The translations under genes and the position numbers were made by a program. From Anaerococcus hydrogenalis DSM 7454 (GTDB lineage: Bacteria; Bacillota; Clostridia; Tissierellales; Peptoniphilaceae), in contig NZ_ABXA01000003.1 of assembly GCF_000173355.1 (NCBI RefSeq), positions 1-64,000 on the forward strand: a stretch of DNA of 64,000 nucleotides, given 5' to 3'. Below are positions 54,104 through 64,000 of the stretch, in pieces (position 1 is the first letter of the stretch; each line of letters opens with the position of its first letter). The notes beneath the pieces are model-generated. The model was not told where the DNA came from. It worked only from the letters and a program-made list of their open reading frames with translations, and did no database searches.

Positions 54104-56116
54104 CTATTTACTTCATATACTCCCTGTGACTTATCATCTATAAGTATATTTACCTTTGTTCCTACTACAGATTTAAAATCTAAATTTAAATTTCCATTAG
54201 AGTCGAGTTCATCTTTTGTATGGTTTTGATTGTATAAGAGATCTGAATTTTTATTATTATCTCCAAGCTTATAAACTTTTACATTAAATGAGTCCTTATC
54301 AGTAGGAACTGAAATAGTAAATTTAACATTCACTTGTTGTGATTTATTTCCATCATCTGTATCCTCATCACTAGAATCATTAGGATTTTTTCCTCTTGAT
54401 ACAACAAAATCTATACTAGAGTGTTCTGCTACTTGAGTTTTAGCTGCTATTGATTGGCTAATTACAACTCCTTTTTCATATTTATCAGAGTATTTATATG
54501 TTATGTTACCTACAGTAAGACCATTTTCATTTGCTAGACTTATTGCATCTTCTTCGTAATTTCCTATGAAATTTGGAACTTTTACATTTTTCACATCATC
54601 TTCTTCTTTACCCAAACTTACTGTAACATCTATTTCACTTCCAGCTTGGACCTTCTCATTTTTTCTAGGATCTTGGTCTATAATTTTATCTTTTTTTACG
54701 CTTTCACTAAAATCTGTACTGGTTTTTCCAAGTTCTAAATCCAATTCTTTTAATTTTTCCTCAGCTTGTTCTAAAGTTAGACCTGAAAGATCTGGAACTT
54801 TTACTTCTCTTCCTTGACTTACAACTAAGTTTACTGTTGAATTTTTCCTAACTTTAGTCTTTGGTGTTGGATCTTGTTCCATTACTTTTCCAGCCTCATA
54901 GTTATTGCTTTGAGCATAACGAGAAATATTAGCTTTAAGATTTTTTTCTTCTAGAATCTTTACTGCCTCTTCTTCACTTAAATTTAAAACTGTTGGAACT
55001 TGAACCATATTTGAGTTACTTGATTTTACATAGTAAAATCCTCCAGCAAGAACAGCTATTAAAAGTAAAATAAAAGGCCACAATTTTCTTTTTTTCTTTT
55101 TTTCTTAGGATTTTTTTCATCCTTATCTGTAGGTGTTACATAAACAGCTTCATTTTCTATTTCTTCTTTTTTTCCTTCTTCTTTATCTTTTTTCTTTTTA
55201 TTTTCAACGACAGGAATAAAAGTTGTTTCTGTAATTTCTTTTGGCTTTTCTATCTTTGCAGTATCTTCTTTTTTTATGACTCCTATATCATAAGAGTTAT
55301 CTTCCAAAGCTCTTATCAATTCATTTGCATTTTTAAATCTTTTTTTGAGGATCTTTTTCAAGAAGCTTCATTATTATATCGTTTAATCTTGGTGATAAAT
55401 TCTCATTTAATTTTATTGGACTTTCTGGTTCATCTTGAATATGCATCACAGCAATTCCAACAGAGTTATCAGCATCAAATGGAACTTTGCCTGTAGCCAT
55501 TTCATACATTACAACTCCAAGAGAATATAAATCTGATTTTTCGTCAACAAATTTACCCTTGGCCTGCTCTGGTGAAATATAATGAACAGTTCCTAAAATC
55601 GATGAAGTATAAGTTATAGTTGCATTTGTTGAGACTCTTGCTATTCCAAAATCCGTTACTTTTAATAAACCATACTTATCCATCAAAATATTTTGTGGTT
55701 TAATATCTCTATGGATAATATTTGATGAATGCGCTTGGTTTAAAGCTTGAGCAATTTGTATTGAATAATCAACTATATCATGATTCGATATAATTTTTTC
55801 CCTATCAATAAGGTCTTTTAAGGTTTCTCCATCCACATATTCCATAACTATATAGTGGATTTTTTTTGCCTTCTATCATATCCTCACCAATATCATAAAC
55901 ACTTACTATATTTACATGTGTAAGTCTTGCAGCAGATAAGGCTTCATTTGAAAACTTTTTTACAAATTCATCATCTTCTGCATATTGGTCCTTTAAAATT
56001 TTAATTGCTACATCTCTTTGTAAGAGTCTGTCCGTCGCCTTATAAACTTTGGCCATCCCTCCTACACCAATTAGATCTTGCAATTGATATCTATTACCTA
56101 AAATAATATTGTCCAT
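54100..56116 (-). CDS. prkC: PASTA-domain Ser/Thr protein kinase PrkC (three frameshifts)
   Basis: The N-terminal kinase domain has glycine loop GVGGMAKVYKA, VAIKIL, catalytic HRDIKPQN and DFGIA, then GTVHYISPEQ. A charged linker, one membrane helix (FILLLIAVLAGGFYYV) and three extracellular PASTA domains, which bind peptidoglycan or muropeptides, follow. Frames break at T-runs 55860-55867 and 55340-55346 and in the A/T tracts near 55088-55103; one base fewer at each restores a ~670-residue protein. It phosphorylates cell-division and wall-synthesis proteins. It lies next to its phosphatase gene (7 bp). Confidence 0.92.
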
Positions 56117-56123
56117 ATTTACC

Positions 56124-56852
56124 TCAAATCAAAATTGTAGTTACAGTGATATTATCATGTCCACCATTTCTTATAGCTAAATCAACTAGGCTAGATGATA
56201 TTTTATCTGCTGTTGAATTATTAGCAATGATTGACTCAATTTCTACATCACTGACTTCATTTGTCAACCCATCTGTCACCATTAGTAATATATCACTATC
56301 TTTCATATCAAGTGACCTTGACTCTGGTTTAATTTTACTAGCTACTCCAACCGCTCTTGTTATAGTAGATTTGTTAGCAAAATTTTGGGCTTCATCCTCT
56401 GTTATTGATCCTGAATCAATTAAATCATTAACCAAGGAATGATCTCTGGTTATTCTTTGTAACTTATTATCAGAATAAATATAAGCCCTTGAATCACCAA
56501 TATGACTTATGTGGTAAGATTTTTTTTCATAATCTATACAAACACAAACAGCTGTTGTACCCATATTTGAATATTGCTCATAAGATTTTGATAGTGAATA
56601 AATTTTATTATTTGCATCCCTTAAGGCTTCTTCTTGTAAATCGATAATTGATGGAAAATCCTCAATATTTGCATCTTTAATAAAATCTATGTAATATTTA
56701 GCAGCAAGTTTTGAAGCAATCTCACCACCATTGTATCCACCCATACCATCAGCAACTATAAAAAAGCAATACTTATCTAATTCTAAATTACCATAATAAT
56801 CCTGGTTTTCGCTTCTTACCTTGCCGATATTTGAAATAGTACTAAATTTCAT
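56124..56852 (-). CDS. stp: PP2C-type Ser/Thr phosphatase Stp
   Basis: 242 residues of the PPM family. Metal-binding aspartates occur in RSENQDYYGNLE, VADGMGGYNGGE, MVTDGLTNEV and GGHDNITV. It reverses phosphorylation by PrkC, encoded just downstream. Overlaps nothing but sits 2 bp from rlmN. Confidence 0.95.
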   Translation of the reverse strand: MKFSTISNIGKVRSENQDYYGNLELDKYCFFIVADGMGGYNGGEIASKLAAKYYIDFIKDANIEDFPSIIDLQEEALRDANNKIYSLSKSYEQYSNMGTTAVCVCIDYEKKSYHISHIGDSRAYIYSDNKLQRITRDHSLVNDLIDSGSITEDEAQNFANKSTITRAVGVASKIKPESRSLDMKDSDILLMVTDGLTNEVSDVEIESIIANNSTADKISSSLVDLAIRNGGHDNITVTTILI

Positions 56853-56854
56853 TT

Positions 56855-57886
56855 TTACCTCGCATAGTTATTTCTCAACTGACCACATGATGCATCAATA
56901 TCAGAACCCATCGATCTTCTAATAGTAGCATTTAGGCCTTTTTTTGTAAGTTTTTGTTGAAATTGATCCATTACATTATTTTTAGTCTTTGAATATTTAA
57001 ACTCTTCTATTGGATTTAAGGGGATCAAATTTATATGAATATTTTTTCCCTTAAAAAGTTTTTCTAACTGATCAATGTCTTCTCTTAAATTATTTACCCC
57101 ATCAATTACAACATATTCATATGAGACTCTTCTTTTGGTTTTTTCAAGATAATAGTCACAAGCTTTTATAATATCTTTTATTTTATATTTATTTCCACTT
57201 GGCATATAAGCCATTCTTTTTTCATCAAAAGCATAGTGTAGGGAAACTGCCAGATTAATATCATAACCTAAATTTGCTAAATCATATATTTTATCAACTA
57301 GACCAACAGTAGATACAGTTATAGAACGATGGGATAAATTTCTCCCCTTTTGATCTGTTATAATTTTAATAAATTTTTCAATATTTGAAAAATTATCTAA
57401 AGGTTCTCCTATTCCCATAACTACAATATTGCTTATATCAGAATTTTCTCTTTCCAAAAGATAAATTTCTTCAATTATCTCAGATGCTGAAAGAGATCTT
57501 TCAAGGCCATTTTTTGTAGATGCACAAAATTTGCACCCCATCCTACAACCTACTTGTGATGAAATACAAATAGTATTTCTATTATTATATTCCATAAAAA
57601 CAGCTTCTATTATATTTTTATCATCAAGTTCAAATAAATATTTTTTAGTTTTATCAAGATTGGATTTAAATTCTTTTACTACCTTTATTTTTGGAAAATA
57701 GAAATACTTATCTAAATCTTCACGCATCTTTTTTGATAAATCTGTCATTTTAGAAAAATCATTTATTTTATTTACATGAATTTGCCTGAAAACTTGTTTT
57801 GCCCTAAACTTTTTAAATCCTAAGTCCAAAAATATTTTTTCTAACTCTTCTATTGTCTTATCATTTATAGTTTGTTTCATAATCAT
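56855..57886 (-). CDS. rlmN: Dual-specificity RNA methyltransferase RlmN
   Basis: 343 residues, radical-SAM. The iron-sulfur motif is CRMGCKFC; the catalytic cysteine near the C-terminus lies in DASCGQLR; the GxGEPL block is present (MGIGEPLDNF). It methylates C2 of A2503 in 23S rRNA and A37 in some tRNAs. Its ATG overlaps the rsmB stop (ATGA). Confidence 0.96.
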   Translation of the reverse strand: MIMKQTINDKTIEELEKIFLDLGFKKFRAKQVFRQIHVNKINDFSKMTDLSKKMREDLDKYFYFPKIKVVKEFKSNLDKTKKYLFELDDKNIIEAVFMEYNNRNTICISSQVGCRMGCKFCASTKNGLERSLSASEIIEEIYLLERENSDISNIVVMGIGEPLDNFSNIEKFIKIITDQKGRNLSHRSITVSTVGLVDKIYDLANLGYDINLAVSLHYAFDEKRMAYMPSGNKYKIKDIIKACDYYLEKTKRRVSYEYVVIDGVNNLREDIDQLEKLFKGKNIHINLIPLNPIEEFKYSKTKNNVMDQFQQKLTKKGLNATIRRSMGSDIDASCGQLRNNYAR

Positions 57887-59163
57887 ATCTTTTCAAATTT
57901 TGTAAGGAAAAATCCATCGGTTTCATCTTCAAAAGTATTATATTCCAAATACTCCTCACCATTAATTTTTATATTCTTAAGACTTTTTTTCTTGCTTAAA
58001 TAGGTAAAATTATCTTTATTTTCAATATTTCCAATAGTACAAGTTGAAAACACCATAATGCCACCCTTCTTAAGGTATAAAAAAGCTCTGTCTAAAATAT
58101 TTTTTTGAAGTTTTGAAAGATTTATAACATCTTCCATAGTCCTATTATATCTTATCTCTGGTTTTCTATCCATAACACCAAGACCTGAACAAGGTAAATC
58201 ACATAAAATATAATCAAATTTTTCTTTATACTCATCTTTTACTATACTAGCATCAAAATTTGTAATTTCTATATTTTTAAGGCCAAGTCTTTTTATATTC
58301 TCATTTATTTTTGAAAGTTTATTAAATGATATATCATTGGCTACAATTCGAGATGAATTTTCGCAAAGCTCTGCTAAAAAAGAAGTTTTAGTTCCTGGAG
58401 CCGCACACAAGTCAAGTATTTGAGAATTTTTTTCAGGACTTAAGACTTCACAAACCTTAATTGATGCCTCTGATTGGATAGTAAATAGTCCTTTTTTAAA
58501 TTCTTCTGTATCTGCCAAAGAGCTTGGGTTTTTAACTATCAAACTTCTAGAAGAAATTTTAGATTCTGCAAGTTGATATCCCTTATCTTCTAGAAGATTT
58601 TTTAATTTATTTTTATAAATCTTATTTTCATTCACCCTAATTGACAATTTTCTTTTCTTATTTAAGGAATTTAAAAATTTTTCTGTGTAGTCATATCCAT
58701 AAGATTCATTCAAATACTTAATAATCCATAAAGGAATAGAATATTTTATAGATTGAAATTGGTCTTTATTTTTTGCCTTTATTTTTGATAGGTTTTCTTC
58801 ATCTCTAATATATGACCTTAAAACAGCATTTACAAAAGACTTAGATTTATAAGAAACTTTTTTTGTTAAATTTACAAGTTCATTTACTATGGCATAATTT
58901 TTTCTATCTAAAAAATGAATATTATATATTCCAATCTCTAAAATTAGCAAAACTTTTTTATCTAATTTTTTTATTTTTATTTTAGATAATTTTCCAATAA
59001 TATATTCAAGATACAGCTTATTTTCCAAAACTCCATATATATTTTTGGTAATATAAGATATATCGCTGACTTCTCTTGCTATATCATTTATAATATCTGT
59101 AGATTTTTCGTTTTTATAGCATATCCTATAAAGTCCATCTAATATTAATTTGAAATCTTCCAT
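57883..59163 (-). CDS. rsmB: 16S rRNA (cytosine-967-C5)-methyltransferase RsmB
   Basis: 426 residues. The N-terminal NusB-like RNA-binding domain (about 1-135) is followed by a Rossmann methyltransferase domain: LDLCAAPGTKTSFLAE SAM site, DLPCSGLG with one catalytic cysteine, and STCTI with the other. The gene is 1 bp from fmt. Confidence 0.95.
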   Translation of the reverse strand: MEDFKLILDGLYRICYKNEKSTDIINDIAREVSDISYITKNIYGVLENKLYLEYIIGKLSKIKIKKLDKKVLLILEIGIYNIHFLDRKNYAIVNELVNLTKKVSYKSKSFVNAVLRSYIRDEENLSKIKAKNKDQFQSIKYSIPLWIIKYLNESYGYDYTEKFLNSLNKKRKLSIRVNENKIYKNKLKNLLEDKGYQLAESKISSRSLIVKNPSSLADTEEFKKGLFTIQSEASIKVCEVLSPEKNSQILDLCAAPGTKTSFLAELCENSSRIVANDISFNKLSKINENIKRLGLKNIEITNFDASIVKDEYKEKFDYILCDLPCSGLGVMDRKPEIRYNRTMEDVINLSKLQKNILDRAFLYLKKGGIMVFSTCTIGNIENKDNFTYLSKKKSLKNIKINGEEYLEYNTFEDETDGFFLTKFEKI

Positions 59164-59164
59164 A

Positions 59165-60106
59165 TTATTCTAAATAAATTCCTTCTTCAAAATCATTTCC
59201 TAATAAAAATGACTTCGTATCCATGGCTTTTTTCCCAGGAAATTGAATTTTTTCTATTTTTATCCCACCATTTTTGCAGCCTATAATAATCTTATCTTCC
59301 TTATTTGCCTTATATACAAAAGATATTTTTGGATTTTCTATTTGAACAGGACTTGCCTTTAAAATTTTTACGTTTTCTCCCTTATAAGTAAAATAAGCCT
59401 TAGGAAATTCTACAAAAGCCCTTATTTTATTGATTATATCTTCTTTATCATTAGAAAAATCGATTTTTCCCATATCTTTTGATATTTTTTTGGTAAATGT
59501 AGCATTTTCATCATCTTGTTTTATACTTTTTTCAATTAAATCATTGTAATTTAATAAGGAATATAAAATTGCCTGGCTTCCAATTTTAGATAATTTTTCA
59601 CTCAATGATGTAAAATCATCTTCATCTTGTATTTCCAATTCTTTTTGATATAAAATATCTCCAGAATCCATTCCTTTTTCTATAAGCATGGCTGATGCAT
59701 GAGTTGTTTTATCACCATTTAATAAGGTAAATTGGACAGGACTTGGTCCCCTATATTTTGGTAAGGATGAAGGATGTAGGTTTATAATTTTATTTTTAAA
59801 TTCTTTTAATAGATTTTCTTTTATTAGTTGACCGAAGGCAACCACCACAATAAAATCTATCTCTTTTTCTCTTAAAATATTGATAAATTCATCTGTATTG
59901 ACACTATCTGGTGTAAGTACTTCCAAATTATTATCCAAAGCATATTGTTTGATTACAGTTGGTTTGAATTTATTTCTATTTCTTTTTTTATCTTTTCCAC
60001 TTACTACTAAACTTACATTTATATTTTCATTTTTATTAAGAATATCCAAAGTTTCTAGCGAAAACTTTGGACTTCCCATAAAACATATATTTATTTTTTT
60101 AGTCAA
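59165..60106 (-). CDS. fmt: Methionyl-tRNA formyltransferase
   Basis: 313 residues from TTG 60106, chosen because GAGGAAG lies 6 nt upstream and the product then begins MTKKINICFMGSPKFSLETL; the ATG at 60124 has no site. It transfers a formyl group to initiator methionyl-tRNA. Catalytic block NLHPSSLPKYRGPSP (with asparagine and histidine), and the downstream aspartate in KGMDSGDILYQ. The start overlaps def by 8 bp; the two act at the two ends of the same formyl-methionine cycle. Confidence 0.95.
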   Translation of the reverse strand: MTKKINICFMGSPKFSLETLDILNKNENINVSLVVSGKDKKRNRNKFKPTVIKQYALDNNLEVLTPDSVNTDEFINILREKEIDFIVVVAFGQLIKENLLKEFKNKIINLHPSSLPKYRGPSPVQFTLLNGDKTTHASAMLIEKGMDSGDILYQKELEIQDEDDFTSLSEKLSKIGSQAILYSLLNYNDLIEKSIKQDDENATFTKKISKDMGKIDFSNDKEDIINKIRAFVEFPKAYFTYKGENVKILKASPVQIENPKISFVYKANKEDKIIIGCKNGGIKIEKIQFPGKKAMDTKSFLLGNDFEEGIYLE

Positions 60107-60560
60107 ATTTAACTTCCTCTTCATAATTATCTATAAATAAAACTCCATTTAGGTGATCAATTTCATGGCAAAGAGCAACAGCCTTTAATCCTTCAGCTTC
60201 AATTTTTTTCTCTTCTCCATTTTCATCTAAATATTTTACTATTACATGGGCAGGTCTTTTTACATTTGCATTAAAGTTTGGAACTGAAAGACATCCTTCA
60301 ACTCCAACTTGCTCTCCATCTTTTTCAATAATTTCTGGATTTACAAGTTTTATTAGCCCATCTTCATCTCTAATATCTACAACTATGACTCTTTTTAAAA
60401 GGCCTACTTGGGGAGCTGCAAGTCCCACTCCGTCAGCCTTATACATAGTCTCAGCCATATCATCTAACAAAATTTTAATTCTATCATTAACTTCTTTAAC
60501 TTCTTTTGAAGTTTTTCTTAAAATTGGATCTCCTACTTGTCTTATATTTCTAATTGCCAT
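60099..60560 (-). CDS. def: Peptide deformylase
   Basis: 153 residues from ATG 60560 (AAAGGAG 5 nt upstream; a reading from 60587 overlaps smc). Three catalytic motifs: GVGLAAPQVG, EGCLSVP (metal-binding cysteine) and HEIDHLNG (two metal histidines and catalytic glutamate). It removes the formyl group from nascent proteins. Type I length. Confidence 0.96.
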   Translation of the reverse strand: MAIRNIRQVGDPILRKTSKEVKEVNDRIKILLDDMAETMYKADGVGLAAPQVGLLKRVIVVDIRDEDGLIKLVNPEIIEKDGEQVGVEGCLSVPNFNANVKRPAHVIVKYLDENGEEKKIEAEGLKAVALCHEIDHLNGVLFIDNYEEEVKFD

Positions 60561-60570
60561 ATCTTCTCCT

Positions 60571-63500
60571 TTAATTATTTTGTTCAAAATCTATTGAGTA
60601 AATTTTTGATATCCCACCATCTCCAATTGTTACTCCATGTATTTTTTCTGCAAGTTGCATGGTTGTTTGCCTGTGAGTTATCATTATAAATTGAGTATTA
60701 TTTGATAAGGATTTTAGATAGTCTATATATCTTTTTATATTTGATTCATCCATAGCTGCGTCAATTTCATCTAATAATGAAAATGGTGCAGGATTTGTTT
60801 CAAATATTGCAAATAAAAGTGCTACTGCTGTAAGTGATTTCTCTCCACCAGATAAAAGTGAAATATTCTTAGTACTTTTTCCTGGAGGACAAGCAGAAAT
60901 ATCAATTCCAGCATCTAATAATTCATTAGAATCTAAACTTAATTTTGCATTTCCACCCATAAATAATTCTTTAAATATTCTTTGAAACTTTCTATCTATT
61001 ATATTGAAATTTTTGATAAATTCATCTTTCATGTCATTTTCTAATTTTTTTATCATTTTTTCAATATCTTTTTTAGCTAATTCTAAGTCTATTTTTTGTT
61101 TGTCTAAAAACTCAAATTCTTCATTGATTTTCTTGAAATTTTCCTTTGAATTTTCATCAAAAAATCCTATCTTTCCAAGTTTTTTTTGAAGATCAAATAG
61201 GTCTTCTTTTTTTACAGAAAGCTCTTTTTCCTCATAATTATTTTCTTTTAACTTATCCAAGGGTTTTGAAATAAATGGTCTGATTTCATCTTCTAAATTT
61301 TTCAAATCCTTACTAATAGCTTCCAATTTGTAATTAAACTGAACTATTTTCATAGAATATTCATTTAATTCATTTTCTATATTTTTTGATAAGGATAATA
61401 GTTCATGGTTAGCCTTTTTCTTATCATTGATTTCTTTATTTAGATCAAGCTTTGTTTGTTCAAATTTATCTAGATTATTTTTAGATTTTTCAATTTTTTC
61501 CTTACTCAAAGAAATTTCATTTTCTAAATTCTCCAAAGTTTTATCTAAGCTTATTTTTAATTTTTGATTAAATTTAATATTTTCTTCTAAATTTATTAGG
61601 CTATTTTGATCTTCACCAATCCTATTTTCTAAAATATTTAAGTCCCTAGTATATATTTCAAGACTATTTTTATTTTTAAATATTTGGTTAGATAAATCAT
61701 TTATTAAGTTATTTTTTTCATCAGCTTGATTTTCTAAGTTTTTAATTTTTTTACTAATATCTTCTAAATCTAATTTTATTTTCTCAATATCTTTAAATTC
61801 TTCATCTTCCGAAGACTCTCTTAGAGATTCTTTTAACTCCTTAATTCTTTGAAGTAAAGTTTCCTCTTGATAAGTCTTCCTATCAAGCTCTAAATTTTTA
61901 TTGGAATATTTTTCCTTTAAATCAAGTGATACTTGCTCATTTTTAACTAATATTTCTTTATTTTTTTCGATTTCTATTTTTATATTATTAAAAGAATCCA
62001 ATAATTCATTTCTTTCATTTCTAAGATTATTTATTCTAGCTTTAATTTCATTGATTTTTTTATTTCTATTTAAGATATTAATATTTGATTTTCTCGATTT
62101 ATTTACACCTGCAGCCATAGAACCCCATGTATTTATGAGGTCAAGTTGTAAGGAGATTATCCTATAACCCTTTATTTTATTTGAAAGACTAATAGCATCA
62201 TCAATATTTTTTACTACAACAGTATTAGATAAAAAATGATTTATAATATTTTCAAGCCTATCATCATAGCTTACTAGATCATAAGCCATAGCTATGACTT
62301 CTTTCTCATCAACTCTTGCTTTTTTATTTTGTTTAATTGAATCAAGAGGTAAGAAGGTTATTCTTCCAAGTTTATTCTTATTTACAAAGTTAATAATTTC
62401 TCTAGTATCATTTTTTGACCAAGTTACTATATTTTGAAGGCCCTGTCCAATAAGATTTTCAATTATTTCTTCATAGCCTGACTTTACTGTAATAAGATTT
62501 GCCAGGGTATTTATATAGTATTTTTCAATTTCTGTATTTTTTGTTTTTTCAAAAAATCTGAAACAGAATAAAAATATCCATCATTTCTTTCAATCATTGA
62601 TTTTTGAATCTTATATTTAGAAATTTCTTCCTTACATGATAAATTATTTTGATTAATTTCTTTTTCTAATAAATCTTTTTGATTGTTATCACTTAAGATT
62701 TTTTCTTTTATTTTATTAATGTTTTCATCTGTATCATTAATTTTTTTTGATAAAGTATTTTTTTCTTCTTCAAAAACAGATAAATCTTTTTTATATCAGT
62801 AAGTTCTTTTTCAAAATCACTTATCTTTTCTTTTATTTCTTTATTATTTTTATCTCTTCTCTCTTTTAAAATTAACCTTGTTTTTTGGTCTATATCATAA
62901 TCATATATTAATTTATTTAGTTTTTTCTCCGAGTCTTTTAAACTTACAAGGTCATTTTTTATATTTGATAAAGTAGATAAATTTTGCTTTTTCTTTTTTA
63001 AAAAAATCTTCATTTTCGATTTCTAGATTTTTAATAAGGTTTTTAGTTTGATCTAATTTACTTTTTTGATTATCTAAGGAAATTTTATATTTTTTTATTT
63101 TTTCATCATAAGATTCGAAATCTTTTTTATTTCTTTCTAAATCTTTTTGATTGTAAGATAATTTTTGCTCATCTAATTGAATTTTATTAGTAAGCCTATC
63201 TATATTTTTTTCCTTATTTAAAATATCCTGGCAAATTTTTTCATAATTTTTTTCAAGATTTCTAATTGAATCTGCTATTGGAAGTAAAGACTCATTTACC
63301 TTATCAAATTCTCTTGTTTTCTCTTCTTGGACTTTTTTTTATATTTTTTATATCTTCAATTAATTCTTTATTTTTTCTTCTAAAGATTTGGACCTTCTAA
63401 TATAAAAATAATAAGATTTTTTATCAAGTAAATCTTCAATTTCGTGATACTTGTCAAAATTTTTAGCTTCTATTTCAAGCTTATTTTTATCTTTATTTTT

Positions 63501-64000
63501 ATATTCCCATTCCCTTTGAATTATTTCTAAGTCATCATCGACTTTTGATAATTTTTTTAAGGATTCTTCCCTTCTATATTTATGAGTTGCAATTCCACTT
63601 GCCTCTTCAAAAATATTTCTTCTTTCTTGGTTAGAAGAATTCAATATTTCATCAATTCTTCCTTGACCAATCACAGAATATCCTTCTTTACCAATTCCAG
63701 TATCCAAAAACAATTCTTTTACATCTTTAAGCCTTACTCTTTTTCCATTTAACCTATATTCATTGTCACCATTTCTATAAATTCTTCTAGAAATTTTCAC
63801 CAAGTCATAGTCACTTGATAAGGCCCTATCTTTATTATCGAAAGACAAGTTTACTTCTGCCATATTCATAGGTTTTTTTTGGTCAGAGCCTTGAAATATA
63901 ACATCATCCATCTTTTTTCCTCTCAAAGATTTTACAGATTGTTCTCCCAAAACCCATTTTATGGCATCAGCTATATTAGATTTTCCAGATCCATTCGGTC
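60571..64000 (-). CDS. smc: Chromosome segregation ATPase SMC (5' end beyond window, several frameshifts)
   Basis: The window's right edge holds the N-terminal Walker A (GPNGSGKSNIADAIKWVLGE), followed by IGQGRIDEILNSSNQERRNI. Coiled-coil, the hinge region (DLVSYDDRLENIINHFLSNT, VVKNIDDAIS), coiled-coil, and the C-terminal LSGGEKSLTAVALLFAIF signature and LLDEIDAAMDESN Walker B end at 60571. Frames break near 63345-63375, 63000-63010, 62790-62800 and 62550-62575, all in A/T runs. SMC condenses and segregates chromosomes with ScpAB. It is first in a long operon to rpe. Confidence 0.9.

Noticed and set aside
1-64000. CRISPR arrays, tRNA, rRNA, riboswitches or T-boxes
   Set aside because: No spaced direct repeats, cloverleaf sequence, rRNA core or conserved leader motif was noticed on either strand; a covariance-model scan would be decisive.

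Overview
The window is about 70% A+T and comes from a low-GC Gram-positive anaerobe. Gene order and protein style (murB-rapZ-phosphatase-whiA-dnaE-pfkA-pyk, then smc-def-fmt-rsmB-rlmN-stp-prkC-rsgA-rpe) suggest a Peptoniphilaceae-type anaerobic coccus (Anaerococcus, Peptoniphilus or Finegoldia relatives). This placement is inferred from recognition, not from a search. Nearly every gene lies on the minus strand. I saw no tRNA, rRNA, CRISPR array or riboswitch.

Layout. 1-0.4 kb: tail of an IS110-family transposase. 0.5-16.2 kb: an XRE/membrane-protein pair, a lipoprotein, then three tandem BceAB-like ABC cassettes (about 2.3-5.5, 7.7-11.1 and 11.3-14.5 kb) with two OmpR-type two-component systems. 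Each ABC operon starts with the same promoter: two GTGAC boxes 11 bp apart, 10 bp upstream of the -10. Both kinase/regulator operons share a 47-bp promoter/terminator module beside relics of serine recombinases. The third cassette keeps only the tail of its kinase gene, so it probably arose by tandem duplication.

16.7-29.8 kb: an acquisition/efflux island. An AraC-type regulator diverges from two exporter-fold ABC half-transporters. A TetR-led operon encodes an ECF transporter (S component, EcfT, fused EcfAA'), a MATE pump and a second ABC pair. Both promoter regions contain a 15-bp near-match to the Fur 7-1-7 box, so the island is probably iron-regulated and may import a siderophore, haem or another metal chelate. 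The substrate is inferred.

29.8-32.4 kb: a mobilization module (oriT-like hairpins, MobC, MobP-type relaxase) and an IS256 remnant. 32.4-38.4 kb: a NarL/LuxR two-component system with its own three-gene ABC operon, plus a second ABC operon headed by the broken end of a radical-SAM/SPASM peptide maturase. Both ABC operons carry the same 22-nt operator-like element. IS256 relics in opposite orientation bracket the block. 39.2-40.9 kb: a frameshifted nuclease-helicase. 41.0-64.0 kb: core genes for 23S rRNA methylation, glycolysis, replication, cell wall, translation and Ser/Thr phospho-signalling, ending in the partial smc gene.

Quality note: rlmD, pfkA, dnaE, prkC, smc, the helicase and one ABC gene are each broken by single-base length errors in A/T homopolymers. 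Because several are normally essential, sequencing or assembly error is the likeliest cause. These genes are annotated as whole loci.
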